In this document: piece after piece, positions 17,901-26,698 of the stretch | Position numbering within the stretch: the first letter of the stretch is position 1 | How the letters are laid out: every line of letters begins with the position of its first letter | From: Pseudomonas sp. B21-028 | GTDB taxonomy: Bacteria > Pseudomonadota > Gammaproteobacteria > Pseudomonadales > Pseudomonadaceae | Length of the DNA: 64,000 nt | Assembly (NCBI RefSeq): GCF_024749045.1 | Contig: NZ_CP087184.1 | Span: 2,976,001 to 3,040,000 of the forward strand | Reading direction: 5' to 3' | Translations under genes and position numbers: made by a program | The notes under the pieces: model-generated | Databases searched by the model: none | The model's input: the letters and a program-made list of their open reading frames with translations, nothing else | Told to the model about the DNA's origin: nothing

Positions 17901-20900
17901 ACCGCCGCTACCACCCACACCGGAAATGACGCCCTGGCTGACATGGACAGTGGCAGAGAAGGTGTTGGCGCCGTTGGCATCCGGGTCGCTGATCGAAAAC
18001 CCACCCACGGCGCCGGTCAGGTTCAGGGTCGCCGAGCCTTCCTTGACCGTGACGTCCCCTGCGGTGATGACGGTCGGGTCGTTGATGCTGGACACGAACA
18101 GGTTGCGCGTGTTGCTCGCCACGTTGAGCGCCAGCGCAGGCAGCGCCGCATAGGGATCGATAGTGGTGGTGGGCGCGCCGACAACCGTGGCCCCCGATGG
18201 ATTCAAGCCGCCGTTGGCCAGGCCGCCAGGGTCCAGCGTGCCGGTCGCCACGTCACGGACGCGATCGTCGGCGATCACCTGCACCTTGTAGCTGGTGTCG
18301 GTGTTGGCCAGGCTGCCACTGAGCGTGACTTGCAGCCCTGCGAGGTAGGCGTTCACATTGCCCCGGCTGCCACGGATGACCAAGGCATTGCCCGCACCGG
18401 ATTGAGTGTCATCGATCTCGAAGGTCGTATGGTCTTCGGTCGGTGAGCTGGTTGAATCGATAACGATGCCGGCATACGTCGCCTGGCTCAATGGAACGCC
18501 GCTGGCGTTGGTCAGACGGACCGTGACCTGGATGAAGTCCTGCTCCGGTGAAGCCGTTTCACCCGCGGGCGCGGTGATACCACCGCCATCGACATAATCC
18601 GGATCGGCGACCGAGAAGCCCGGCACTGCCACCGCAACGCCCCCTTGGCCGACGGCCAGGTTGCCGCTGCCTGCCGCCACGGTTGGCGCATCGTTGGTGG
18701 CTTGCAAGGTGATAGCGAGTTCACTTGTCTGAGACACAGGTGCAACGCTGCCGCTGCCCGTGTCACCGCCAATGGCGGCGGCGCCTTCGTCAATCCGTAC
18801 GCTGAGCGTTACATCGCCCGCCGCCACGCCGTTGGCGTCATGGTTGGCATTGCTCGCGCTGGTATAGGTCAAGCCGTTGGTTAGGTCGTTGAGCAGCGTC
18901 TGGATATCGTCGGCGCGTCCGACCAGCGTCACGCTGGCGCTGTTATCCGCGCTGATGCTGACGGTACGACCGGAGGCCAGGGTGATGGAGGTCTGCGTGC
19001 CGGTGCCGGCAATGCCCAATATCCCTCGACCCGCTGGAACGCTGACCGTGACGGAGACCGGAACATCGAGCGCAGTGGATTCGGTGTCTTGCACCGTGAT
19101 GCCACTGATGGGGGTTCGCCGGTCTTCGTTGATCTGCTGGCTGGCCGGGATCGTTACGGCAGGGGCGTCATTGAGGGTCGAGACGCGAATCAACACGCTG
19201 GCCTGGGCGAGGTTCAGATCAGTGTTGGCGACCGTATCGGTATAGCCGTTGAACTCTACGGAGGAGATCGGCTGACCGCTGCCGCCCGGGGTTGCCGCCT
19301 GGTTCAGGGTACCGCCATTGGCGCCGGTCGTCAGGTTGCCACCGGCGTCACGCAACCGGTCATCGACGATGACCTGGATGCGGTATTGATGATCTTCGTT
19401 GCTGGGATCATTGACACTGGCGGAGAGGGTAGCCAATGCCGCATTGACTTCGGCACGGGTGCCACGCAGTACCAGATAGTCGCCATTGCCGTCTTTGTCA
19501 CCATCGCGAGTCGCGCCACCGCCGAGACCGACTGAAAGCGTGACGCCGGCATAGTTGCCCGCCGTAAAGGCCGTGCCGTCGGCCTGGGTCAGGCGCACGA
19601 TGACTTGTACCGAATCAGGCGTGTCGGAGCTGCCGCCGAGATCGTCGGTATCGGCCACCACGAAGCCACCGACCGGGTTGTTGCTGGCGGTCGTACTGTC
19701 GAGGTTGATGGCGCTGCCCGGGGCGGTCACCGAGGGCTTGTCGTTGGTGGGCAGGATCTCGATGTTGTAGGTCGAGGCCGTGGCGGCGGCGTCCTGGGCA
19801 AATGAGCCGTTGTCATTCGCGCTGAAGTCGCCGTCACTGACGATATAGGAGAACGAGTCGGTACTGGTTTCGCTACCGTTGTGCTGATAGGTGACGCGAC
19901 CGGCATCGAGGTCGGCCTGGGTAAAGACCGAGCCAAGCCCCAGCACGCCGCCATTGAGTATCAGATTGCCGTTCTGTGGAATCGCAGTGAGTCGGTACTG
20001 GCGCTGCAGGCTGGAGTTGTCGTCATCGCCGTAAAGCAGATGCGCACCGGCCACCGGGCCGTTCACGGCCCCTGAGCCATCGGCGTTGGCATAGCCGGTG
20101 GCGCCGCCGATGACGGCGGATTCACCTTCATGGATGGCGCCGGCTTCACCCGCGATCAGTTGGGATTTGGAACTCAGCGCGGGGGCGTCGTTGACCGGTG
20201 AAATGGTCACGGGTACGACCAGTGCCGCGCCGGTACTCGATTGATTGGTGCCGGCTCCGACGGCCACGCCCTGGTCGTCGACCGGGAGGACGGTGAAACT
20301 GTCGGTGAAATGTTCGCTGCCGTCATGGACATATTTGAGATCGCCCGCGGCGAGCTGCGCCCCGGTGATGATCTGGTTCAACGTGACGGTGACGCCGTTC
20401 AGGGTCAGCTCGCCGAACTGCGGCAATGAGGTGACTTGCAGCACCACATCGTTGGTCGTGGCGTACTGGGTGCCGCCGCTGGCATCGGCCTGACTGTCGG
20501 CGTCCGCGACCACGATATTGCCATGGGTGACGGTGACGGTGCCGCCTTCGGTGGTGAAGACCCGGTCATCGTTGACGGCGGTAGGCGTGTCGTTCTTCGG
20601 AACGATGTTGAGGCTGAAGTTTTCGGTCGCGGTGGTCAGCGTGCCGTCGGAGACAGAGAACTGGAAGCTGTCGACGAAGTGTTCATTACCACTGTGCCGG
20701 AACGTGACAAGGCCACTGTCCACGTCCGCCTGAGTGAAGGTGCCGAAGGCGCCGATCGCGACACCATTGACCAGTAGTGTGCCGCTGCCTGGTGTGACAA
20801 GGACCCGGTAGGTCAGCCCGTCGGCCGCGGTAAAATCGTCGCTGGCGCTCAGATCGGCGGAGGTGAGGGTGTAAGTAGCCGCTTCATCCAGTGTCGCGGT

Positions 20901-22595
20901 TTTGTCGCCGGCGACGACGGGCGCGGTATTGGATGGCGGATCGGCTGGGATCGCGCCAGGCAAGGTCGCCGGTTCGGGCGGTACGTTGACGCTGAAGGTA
21001 TTGACCGTCAGCGCACTGTTGGCGGTGTCGGTGTCGTAGATGCCGCCGTCCCGCGCGCTTGGATACAGGCGAACGCCACCGTCCTTGACGGTGAAGCTGA
21101 TGCTGTCGGTGCGCGCCGAACCGGTATAGGCACGAACGTGGTACACGACGTTGCCGGCGTTGACATCGGCTTGGGTAAATTTTGACCCAACCACCAGCAA
21201 GCCGCCGTTCAGAGTGAAATACCCGACGTTCTTGTCGGGCACGGCAGTGAGCGTATAGGTCAGGCTGGAGGTGAAGGAGTCGCTGTCGGTGACCTGCAAC
21301 ATGCCGCTGGTGACGACGCGTGTCGTTTCCCCCGGGTCCAGGTTCTGGGCAATGCTGTGGTCCAGCACTGGATCGTCGTTGTTCGGCAGGATGGTCAGGT
21401 TGACGGTCAGCGTCGATGTCTTCGGAGTAAGCGTGCCGCCGCCGTCGTCGGTGACCTTGAGGTTGAAGCTGTCAGTGGTGCCCGTTGCGCTGGGCTCGCT
21501 GCCGTCGTGACTGTAGGTCAGTTTGCTCAGGTCGCTGATGACGAACGTGGTGTTGGTAATCGCAACACCGTCATAGAACAGCGTGCCATGGGTGGGCAAG
21601 GTGTCCAGCGTATAGCTGTAGTCGACACCGGGGGCCTGGTCCGGATCGTCGATCTGGATCGCGCCGCGCGGGGTGCCGATCGGTGTGACCAGGTTGCCGT
21701 TGTCGGTCAGGCTGACGCTCTGCTCACCTTCTATGATGGTGATGGTGCCGCTTGACGTCGGTGCCTGATCGACCGGATTGATGTGAATCTGCACGATCTG
21801 GTCGCGCAACACGCCACCGGCACCGTCATCGATGGTCACGGTAAAGGTGTCCGTGAGGCCGGCGGGGTCCGTGACCTGGTTGCCGTTATGGCGATAGCTC
21901 AGGTTGGCGATCTGGTCGATGGAAAAACTCGATCCGACCCCCAGCTCCTTGCCATTGAGCAGTAGGGTACCGTCACTGGCCAATGCCGTGAGCTTGACGA
22001 TGACCTGTTGCTGCACGTTATCGACGTCGTTCAGGCCCAGGTTGCTCTGGACGAACCCCTTGCCATCGGCGGAGTCGGAGGCCGCCGAGAAGTTCGCGGT
22101 GCCACCCTCGTCGACTTGCAGTGCCGGACCGCTGCCGCTGATCACTGGCGTATCGTTGACGGGGGTTATGTTGATGCTGATGGTCTTGCTGGTGATGTTG
22201 CTGCCGTCGTCGCTCGTGAGGGTAAACGAGGCGCCGCCATTGAAGTCCTGGTCGCCGGTAAACGACATACCGTTCAGGGCCGCATTGATGTCCGCCAGAG
22301 AGCCGCTGAAACTGACCGTCGCACCACCGTTGCCGGTCAACCCGGTGAGACCGTTGGTGGCAGCCAGGTTCAACGTACCGTGGCTGGCATTCAGGGTGAT
22401 GTGCTGAGTGGCACTGTCGTCGCTGACACTGACCCCGCTGATCGCTACGTGGGTATCCTCCGCACCGCTGCGTGGCACGATCGCGTTATCGGCGATGACG
22501 GCCGCCGCACCGTCAAAAAGCATCCGCTGTTCGAGAGCAAACAGCCTGTTACGTGACACGGAGGCCGCATCTGTACGGGATTGGGTGCTTTTCAT
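14937..22595 (-). CDS. Giant cadherin-like repeat surface protein with N-terminal LEPR-like motif
   Basis: A 2552-residue secreted or surface protein, with AGGGA eight bases before the ATG. Residues 21-30 read LEQRMLFDGA, the LEPR-xLF(D) type motif seen at the start of many giant repeat proteins in Gram-negatives. It is followed by a long series of beta-sandwich repeats: Cadherin_3/CSPG-like units with FTQADVDAGNVVYHV-type strands and PVNDTP/PVNDAP linkers, then three near-identical 107-residue Ig/VCBS-like units (residues about 1848-2168) and two related ones. The last ~190 residues contain two similar short segments (GLFVTLPVIDSQ and DLHVTQAVQDSQ). I see no RTX nonapeptides and no typical type I C-terminal signal. 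It heads the block encoding its presumed export machinery, and is probably an adhesin. Confidence 0.88.
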   Translation of the reverse strand: MKSTQSRTDAASVSRNRLFALEQRMLFDGAAAVIADNAIVPRSGAEDTHVAISGVSVSDDSATQHITLNASHGTLNLAATNGLTGLTGNGGATVSFSGSLADINAALNGMSFTGDQDFNGGASFTLTSDDGSNITSKTISINITPVNDTPVISGSGPALQVDEGGTANFSAASDSADGKGFVQSNLGLNDVDNVQQQVIVKLTALASDGTLLLNGKELGVGSSFSIDQIANLSYRHNGNQVTDPAGLTDTFTVTIDDGAGGVLRDQIVQIHINPVDQAPTSSGTITIIEGEQSVSLTDNGNLVTPIGTPRGAIQIDDPDQAPGVDYSYTLDTLPTHGTLFYDGVAITNTTFVISDLSKLTYSHDGSEPSATGTTDSFNLKVTDDGGGTLTPKTSTLTVNLTILPNNDDPVLDHSIAQNLDPGETTRVVTSGMLQVTDSDSFTSSLTYTLTAVPDKNVGYFTLNGGLLVVGSKFTQADVNAGNVVYHVRAYTGSARTDSISFTVKDGGVRLYPSARDGGIYDTDTANSALTVNTFSVNVPPEPATLPGAIPADPPSNTAPVVAGDKTATLDEAATYTLTSADLSASDDFTAADGLTYRVLVTPGSGTLLVNGVAIGAFGTFTQADVDSGLVTFRHSGNEHFVDSFQFSVSDGTLTTATENFSLNIVPKNDTPTAVNDDRVFTTEGGTVTVTHGNIVVADADSQADASGGTQYATTNDVVLQVTSLPQFGELTLNGVTVTLNQIITGAQLAAGDLKYVHDGSEHFTDSFTVLPVDDQGVAVGAGTNQSSTGAALVVPVTISPVNDAPALSSKSQLIAGEAGAIHEGESAVIGGATGYANADGSGAVNGPVAGAHLLYGDDDNSSLQRQYRLTAIPQNGNLILNGGVLGLGSVFTQADLDAGRVTYQHNGSETSTDSFSYIVSDGDFSANDNGSFAQDAAATASTYNIEILPTNDKPSVTAPGSAINLDSTTASNNPVGGFVVADTDDLGGSSDTPDSVQVIVRLTQADGTAFTAGNYAGVTLSVGLGGGATRDGDKDGNGDYLVLRGTRAEVNAALATLSASVNDPSNEDHQYRIQVIVDDRLRDAGGNLTTGANGGTLNQAATPGGSGQPISSVEFNGYTDTVANTDLNLAQASVLIRVSTLNDAPAVTIPASQQINEDRRTPISGITVQDTESTALDVPVSVTVSVPAGRGILGIAGTGTQTSITLASGRTVSISADNSASVTLVGRADDIQTLLNDLTNGLTYTSASNANHDANGVAAGDVTLSVRIDEGAAAIGGDTGSGSVAPVSQTSELAITLQATNDAPTVAAGSGNLAVGQGGVAVAVPGFSVADPDYVDGGGITAPAGETASPEQDFIQVTVRLTNASGVPLSQATYAGIVIDSTSSPTEDHTTFEIDDTQSGAGNALVIRGSRGNVNAYLAGLQVTLSGSLANTDTSYKVQVIADDRVRDVATGTLDPGGLANGGLNPSGATVVGAPTTTIDPYAALPALALNVASNTRNLFVSSINDPTVITAGDVTVKEGSATLNLTGAVGGFSISDPDANGANTFSATVHVSQGVISGVGGSGGTLGGLGSDTITITGATQAQVNARLQALTITYPTAASAPAAADYTGSFTVTVTVNDGGSIGQRSGVLSGDTNDASQNPGDYDYADSSSAQLVTTRTINVTVTPVNDTPDASGLSTVQTTTKGGGPIRLDSDGNVTVHDPELDLSPDKWMGATLTIARHGASNANDVFGLFDSDTSNDAVGVQSNGSDLIVDGVTVGTLSNGSGSLQITFNGNADNAVIGRVMGAVTYSNTDPSTSPSADVQVDFVLDDQNPNTTDSGTAGTGQDQGAEGQKTATQSITIHLNTAPVATDDGLQTVQQGNPASGNVLPNDTDPESNPLSVSEFSVAGVSGSFNPGDTATISGVGTLTVNADGSYLFTPTSTYHGDVPVVTYSISDGTGGSDSADLTIRVNAPPVAVDDGLQTVQQGNPASGNVLPNDTDPEGNALSVSGFTIAGVSGSFNPGDTATITGVGTLILNADGSYLFTPTSTYHGDVPVLTYSISDGVGGSDSADLTIRVNAPPVAVDDGLQTVQQGHPASGNVLPNDSDPEGNPLSVSGFTVAGVSGSFNPGDSATISGVGTLTMNADGSYLFTPLASHFGNVPTVTYTLSDGVGGSDSADLTISVNSKPTATDDGVLLTDRDTPLQSINVLGNDSSPNGDPLTVTHAESADGSVSINPDGTLNFTPTAGVTGDVTITYVIIDNHGGSGTAQVRIHINEPPVAIDDGVRTGLQGDPVNGSVLGNDSDPEHDAIHVIDFSINGVAGTHATGSNVGIAGVGTFTLALDGTYQFVPDNNFTGTVPTITYRITDDHGGFSSAQLRLRIDPSVLPPPPASEVTADQSRLPGDVERHVYPDWHLDLLSIQRSMVPGLFVTLPVIDSQAQASDRLDPLLSSYNTAISGQIQSESIGLGLGFVPDLHVTQAVQDSQRAVDYLEPSLRFKDSEYFTGGDSLFDDFNTWAPRANEAPAAGLQPTSGPQAAVSFSDQVNKAATQRQPHLFNESNRPPAPQRKG
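16092..17054 (-). repeat. Three tandem 321-bp coding repeats in the adhesin gene
   Basis: Units at 16734-17054, 16413-16733 and 16092-16412 are each exactly 321 bp (107 codons) and begin (A/P)PVA(V/T)DDGLQTVQQG. They are far more alike at the DNA level than the flanking domains, long runs being identical, so they can recombine and change copy number. They encode Ig/VCBS-like domains containing GNVLPNDTDPE and SYLFTPTSTYHGDVP. Confidence 0.92.
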
Positions 22596-23036
22596 TGGTT
22601 CGTCCCTGGATTTTTTATTTTATGGTTTATGCGGCACGAACGGAGCCGCTGCCAGGTCGGGCCGCAAGTGAGAACCTTGGGCCACAACAGCATTTTTTTT
22701 CATCCATGGGGGGAGCGGGCTGAATCGGTGCCATCCCCTGCACCATCTGGCCATTAGAACGCCAGTACCTTGAGCCCGAAGAGGGTTATACCGTGATTGC
22801 ATGAAGCTATCAATGGCGTTCTGACCGATTGAGCATCGGTCTGCTGAATGCTTTACGCACAACCCGTTGGTTCGCGAAGCGGCCCCTTGTAATCCCGATC
22901 AAGCAGGCATGCTGACATGCCTGGCTCCAGGGCTGCTTCGCAATCCAGCGGGGCAACGGCTCGATAAAAATCCCCTCGCTACAAGGGGCGTCGACCGCTT
23001 TACTTTCTCCTGTTTGAGGTCGCTGCTCGGCAATCC
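22596..23036. repeat. Intergenic region with palindromes upstream of the adhesin block
   Basis: No gene is seen in these 441 bases. The part next to 22595 should carry the promoter of the adhesin block on the minus strand and includes two T/A-rich tracts (about 22611-22624 and 22691-22698). From 22883 to 22988 there is an inverted repeat, ccccttgt/acaagggg, that encloses a perfect hairpin CAGGCATG-CTGA-CATGCCTG at 22904-22923 and the words ttcgcgaagc and agggctgcttcgc. It looks like a REP-class repeat of a type different from the gtgggagcgagc family. Confidence 0.6.
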
Positions 23037-23906
23037 CTACCGCAACGGCACATAAATATCCGTTTCCCACTGGTCCTTCGGTGTCTCCGGATACACGCTC
23101 AGGTAGTGAAAGAACAGCGGCTGGTCACGAAGCTCCTCCGCGCTGTTCGGAAGCCAGTCGCGGTAGATCGGGTAGATGCTCTCGCTGATGAGGTCGGTCG
23201 AGCCCACGTGTCGCACCACGGCGCAGCGGCCGCCGGCGATGAGGGTTTCCCGTACGCCGAAGGTATTCGGCGTGACGGCCTGGTGTATCTCACCGCAAAT
23301 GGCAAAGCGAAACGCCTCCGGCGGTGTGGTATCGGGGTTGCTGAAGGGAATGCCGAAAGTACGACTCGATGCCACGGGCGATTGTCCGCTCTGCATGCGC
23401 CACTGGATGAAATGGCGCACGCTTTCATCGAGAAGCTGTGCCGGGCCGCGATGTTCGAGCGCGGCGACCCTGACTTCGGGAAAGTCCACGATATGTAGTT
23501 GCATGATGACGCTCCTGGAAAAGTGGGGGACTTCGAACGCCGCATTCCAGACCTGCCAGCTCGGTTGCTGCCTGAATGTACTCGGCGCCACGCCGAACGC
23601 CCGCCTGAAAGCCCTGCTGAATGCCTCGGGGCTTTCGAAACCGGCATCGAGGGCTGCCTCCAGCACCGCATAATCCGCACGCGATGCCAGCCGATTGGCC
23701 GCCTGCCGCAGACGCATCAGTTGCACGTACCGTGCGACAGGCAAACCCATGTATGCAGTGAACTGTCGATGGAAGTGAAACGCCGAGAAGTTCGCCACTT
23801 GGCTCAGCGTATTCACCGACAGCTCACCTTCGAGGTTGGCGTCGATGTAGGCGAGTACGGTGTTGAATCGCTTTATGTAGGCGGCATTGGTCGATTTGGC
23901 GGGCAC
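23037..23906 (-). CDS. AraC-family regulator with GyrI-like effector-binding domain
   Basis: The 289-residue protein starts with two AraC-type HTH motifs (residues about 10-110: LSVNTLSQVANFSAFHFHRQFTAYMG and VLEAALDAGFESPEAFSRAFRRAFGVAPSTFR). Residues about 135-289 are a GyrI-like/SbmC-type domain (QLHIVDFPEVRVAALEHRGPAQLLDESVRHFIQW ... CAVVRHVGSTDLISESIYPIYRDWLPNS ... PLFFHYLSVYPETPKDQWETDIYVPLR) that binds small or cationic compounds in Rob- and BmrR-like proteins. It resembles single-gene stress or drug-response regulators. No obvious target is adjacent, since the upstream gap to the Hsp70 group is repeat-like. Confidence 0.88.
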   Translation of the reverse strand: MPAKSTNAAYIKRFNTVLAYIDANLEGELSVNTLSQVANFSAFHFHRQFTAYMGLPVARYVQLMRLRQAANRLASRADYAVLEAALDAGFESPEAFSRAFRRAFGVAPSTFRQQPSWQVWNAAFEVPHFSRSVIMQLHIVDFPEVRVAALEHRGPAQLLDESVRHFIQWRMQSGQSPVASSRTFGIPFSNPDTTPPEAFRFAICGEIHQAVTPNTFGVRETLIAGGRCAVVRHVGSTDLISESIYPIYRDWLPNSAEELRDQPLFFHYLSVYPETPKDQWETDIYVPLR

Positions 23907-24086
23907 CGGGCACAGGCTCCTGGAAGGACGTTGGGTGACAGGATCGGTTATGCCGATAGGTGTTCGCCTAGCCGTATTTGCTCAAGGTCGCGAGCACTGT
24001 CGTGGCGTGGATGCTTGCTCCCGCTGGGCTGCGCGGCAGCCCTGAAAACAAGGGGTTGCTTCGCACTGGAGCGCCAACCCCGTCAA

Positions 24087-25034
24087 TCAATACTGTTTCG
24101 CTACCAAGTTGTACAGCGACTGCAACTCGTCGTAACCGGCCCGGGCGGCCGCCAGGTCCTGATTCAGCTCTGCCGCATCGGCTCCGGAGACCCAGTGTTG
24201 TTGCAGGCGATTGAGGGCGGCCAGCCATTGCTCGGCCGTCAGACTGATCTGGCTCCAGACGGGCTGGCCGTCATTGGCTGAACGCAGGCGCGGCCGTGCC
24301 TTTACGAAGGCATCGGCGTCCGACCAGCTGTTTGCCAGGGATCGATGCAGGCTGGACAACTGTTGCGGAGTCAGTGAAGCGCCGTTGGCCATTGCGTCGA
24401 GGGCATTGATGGTCTGGCGGGCATGGATCATGAAGCGCAGCGTGTACCAATGCTGGTCGTGTCCCAGGCGCTCTTCGATGGATGCCAGTTGTTCTTGGCG
24501 AACGAGTATCTGCGGCTGCTCCAGGGCTTGGCGCAAAGGTATCGCCTGGTCGCGTGCGTCCTGCAACCGCAGGTTCAGGGCGCGCTCGATGGGTTCGAAG
24601 GGAGGCCGGTCTGGCACCCGAGTCGCAAGCCATCGTTCAGCAGCCTCGGCGCTCGGTCGAAGGTTGTCATACGCCCCAAGGTAGTTTTTGGCCAGGTATT
24701 GCAAACTACCGGGGTCGCCGCCGCCGAACCATCGATAGCATGGCGATGGTTGCGCTCCCTGAGGGGGAATGACATCGCCCGAACCCATGCCGAAGCCGGC
24801 AAAGCCCCTCCAGGGCTCATTATTTTTCTGGGATTGAGCAACGAGGCTGTGGTAAACGCTGTAGCGCTGCTCCAGCAGGTCCGCGCCGTCCACCAGGCAA
24901 GTATTTATTTGCTGGACTGCCTGCCAGCGCAAACGGGTGCCATAGTCGATATGCACCGGGTCTATCTGTTTGACCAGCCAGCTCAGGCCCAACGACACGA
25001 GCACGGCGGTTGCGAACGCTCGGCTGCTGATCAT
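24087..25034 (-). CDS. DUF3829 / YiiG-like protein, membrane-anchored
   Basis: The start at 25034 overlaps the preceding stop as ATGA and gives 315 residues; an in-frame extension to 25070 is possible. One N-terminal hydrophobic segment (ISSRAFATAVLVSLGLSWLV) anchors or exports the protein. The rest is helical and Gln/Leu-rich, with the DUF3829-like pattern (QQINTCLVDGADLLEQRYSVY ... LGAYDNLRPSAEAAERW ... LVAKQY). The role is unknown. The tight coupling to a J-like membrane protein and HscC suggests that it works with this chaperone pair at the cell envelope. Confidence 0.7.
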   Translation of the reverse strand: MISSRAFATAVLVSLGLSWLVKQIDPVHIDYGTRLRWQAVQQINTCLVDGADLLEQRYSVYHSLVAQSQKNNEPWRGFAGFGMGSGDVIPPQGAQPSPCYRWFGGGDPGSLQYLAKNYLGAYDNLRPSAEAAERWLATRVPDRPPFEPIERALNLRLQDARDQAIPLRQALEQPQILVRQEQLASIEERLGHDQHWYTLRFMIHARQTINALDAMANGASLTPQQLSSLHRSLANSWSDADAFVKARPRLRSANDGQPVWSQISLTAEQWLAALNRLQQHWVSGADAAELNQDLAAARAGYDELQSLYNLVAKQY

Positions 25035-26698
25035 GGCTGGCCCGCCTTGGCCGCGTTGGGCGCGTGCCACTGGTCGGCGGACAACTGGGACGGGCAGGGG
25101 GAGGCCGTGTGCTGGCGGGCGGCGCAGGTTCGCTGCGGCCAGGCCTGCAGGCCTTCATTCGCGGCGAGGGGGGCGTTGCCGGCCAGAACATTGCCCAGCA
25201 GAAGCAGGGGGACAAGGACGCCGAGAAGGAACCCGATCAGGATGCCTGCAGGCACCCGCTCATAGACTCGGGAAAGAAAGGACGCGCAACATTCGGAGAA
25301 CGCTTTTCCGCTCAGGGCCGCCAATACCGTGAGACTGCTGAAGTACGCGGCTGCCCCGAGAATCCCGCCGGCCAGGTAGATGACGCCGCCCAGCAACCCG
25401 ACCCAGAGGCTCTCGCGGATCGGCAGCGGGGTGGGACGTCGCAAGCTCAGCCAGCGGCCGAAGTGTGCATGAAGCTTTCGGTCCAGGCGCCAGGCGATAC
25501 GGCTCAGCGGTTTGCAGACTGTGTGGAGTCCCCAGGCGATGATGCCGAGCGACAGCGTGCGAAGGAGCATGTCGACCACACTGGCATAGAACGAGCCACC
25601 CAGGCGATATTCCAGGAACCAACTCATACAGGCGGACGTGCTGAGAATCGCCAGCGGCACGGCCAGGACCGGTGGTCGCCGACGCAGCGGTCGCCAGTTG
25701 TCCGGTGCCAGTTGCGGCATCTGGTACAGCAATTGTGAGTAGCGAAGCTCAACGGTGCGATATAACGCTTCGCAAGCCTGCCAATCGGCATCGCTGAAGG
25801 TCAGGCTCAAGCGTATCCGGGCGTCTTCGTCGGCGACTCCAAACAGCATGCGCGCCGCTTGAGACTCGCTGCTGTCGAAGAGCTGAGTGAGCCGACCCTG
25901 TTGTTGGAGAAACGTGTGGCAGTGGCTGCGAGCCAGGAGTTGACTCCACCACGGCTCGGGGCAGGGGCTATGGTGCCCGTACTGCTTCCAGCCCTGCTGC
26001 GCACAAATGGCGTCGAACAGCGGTTCCGACCAGCCCGGTGCTTGCAGGAGTGCGATGGCCAGGCTCTGGTTCAACCATTGGCGCGCATCCAGCCCTTGTA
26101 GCCATGGGCTGGCAGCCAGTTCCCGGGCCAATTCAATGAAGCGTCCGGTGTCGGCGCAAGCTGCATTCAGGCGGGTCTCGGCCCATTCCATGAGCTTGCC
26201 GCGCAGCTGTTCCAGGGCGGCACGGGACAGGCCCTCGTGTTGCCAAGGCGTCAGCCAGTGCAAGTGCCCGATGGCGGCCTCGGCGAGAGCGTAGTTGTCT
26301 TCGTCGATCAGGCAATGCTGCAGCAGGCCGTGTTCGAATTCCCGCGCACATCCGTAAAGGCGTGCCTGGGCCAGGCGGTCCGCGAGGTTGGTCGCCGTGA
26401 TCGCTTCCAGGCATTGCTCAGCCAGGCGCTGGGCTGGGGAGGGGCCTTGTGATTCCTGCGGCTGAGACAGCAACTGCGCAAGCGGTAAGTCAATGGGCGC
26501 AGACGGTGGCTCGACGAGCACTTCCTCCTGCTGTCGCCATTCACTCCACTCCAACGCCTGTTCATAAGCCTCACGCAGCCGCTGGAAGCCCTCGGGGTCT
26601 TCGTCAGGCCGATGGCGTTTGAGCAGGCTTGCATACTGACGCTTGACGCTACGCTTGTCGGCATCCTCCGGCAGACCCAATATTTCCCAACAGCTCAT
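25031..26698 (-). CDS. J-domain-like membrane protein, partner of HscC, with RPD instead of HPD
   Basis: The protein has 555 residues. Residues 1-50 form a J-domain (CWEILGLPEDADKRSVKRQYASLLKRHRPDEDPEGFQRLREAYEQAL), but the HPD signature is replaced by RPD at residues 30-32, preceded by a histidine (H29). A helical cytoplasmic region follows, then about four C-terminal membrane segments (for example LGIIAWGLHTV, LWVGLLGGVIYLAGGILGAAAYF, ILIGFLLGVLVPLLLLGNVLAG). It overlaps hscC by ATGA (26695-26698) and the next gene by ATGA. In E. coli, hscC also lies next to J-protein genes (djlC type), so this should be the dedicated co-chaperone of the neighbouring Hsp70. Confidence 0.82.
   Translation of the reverse strand: MSCWEILGLPEDADKRSVKRQYASLLKRHRPDEDPEGFQRLREAYEQALEWSEWRQQEEVLVEPPSAPIDLPLAQLLSQPQESQGPSPAQRLAEQCLEAITATNLADRLAQARLYGCAREFEHGLLQHCLIDEDNYALAEAAIGHLHWLTPWQHEGLSRAALEQLRGKLMEWAETRLNAACADTGRFIELARELAASPWLQGLDARQWLNQSLAIALLQAPGWSEPLFDAICAQQGWKQYGHHSPCPEPWWSQLLARSHCHTFLQQQGRLTQLFDSSESQAARMLFGVADEDARIRLSLTFSDADWQACEALYRTVELRYSQLLYQMPQLAPDNWRPLRRRPPVLAVPLAILSTSACMSWFLEYRLGGSFYASVVDMLLRTLSLGIIAWGLHTVCKPLSRIAWRLDRKLHAHFGRWLSLRRPTPLPIRESLWVGLLGGVIYLAGGILGAAAYFSSLTVLAALSGKAFSECCASFLSRVYERVPAGILIGFLLGVLVPLLLLGNVLAGNAPLAANEGLQAWPQRTCAARQHTASPCPSQLSADQWHAPNAAKAGQP

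Noticed and set aside
15519..18446. 975-codon open frame on the plus strand
   Set aside because: It is antisense to the adhesin gene. GC-rich repeat coding with third-position G/C creates long open shadow frames; the translation is repetitive (GNPGD, IHGQRTD) and has no family features.
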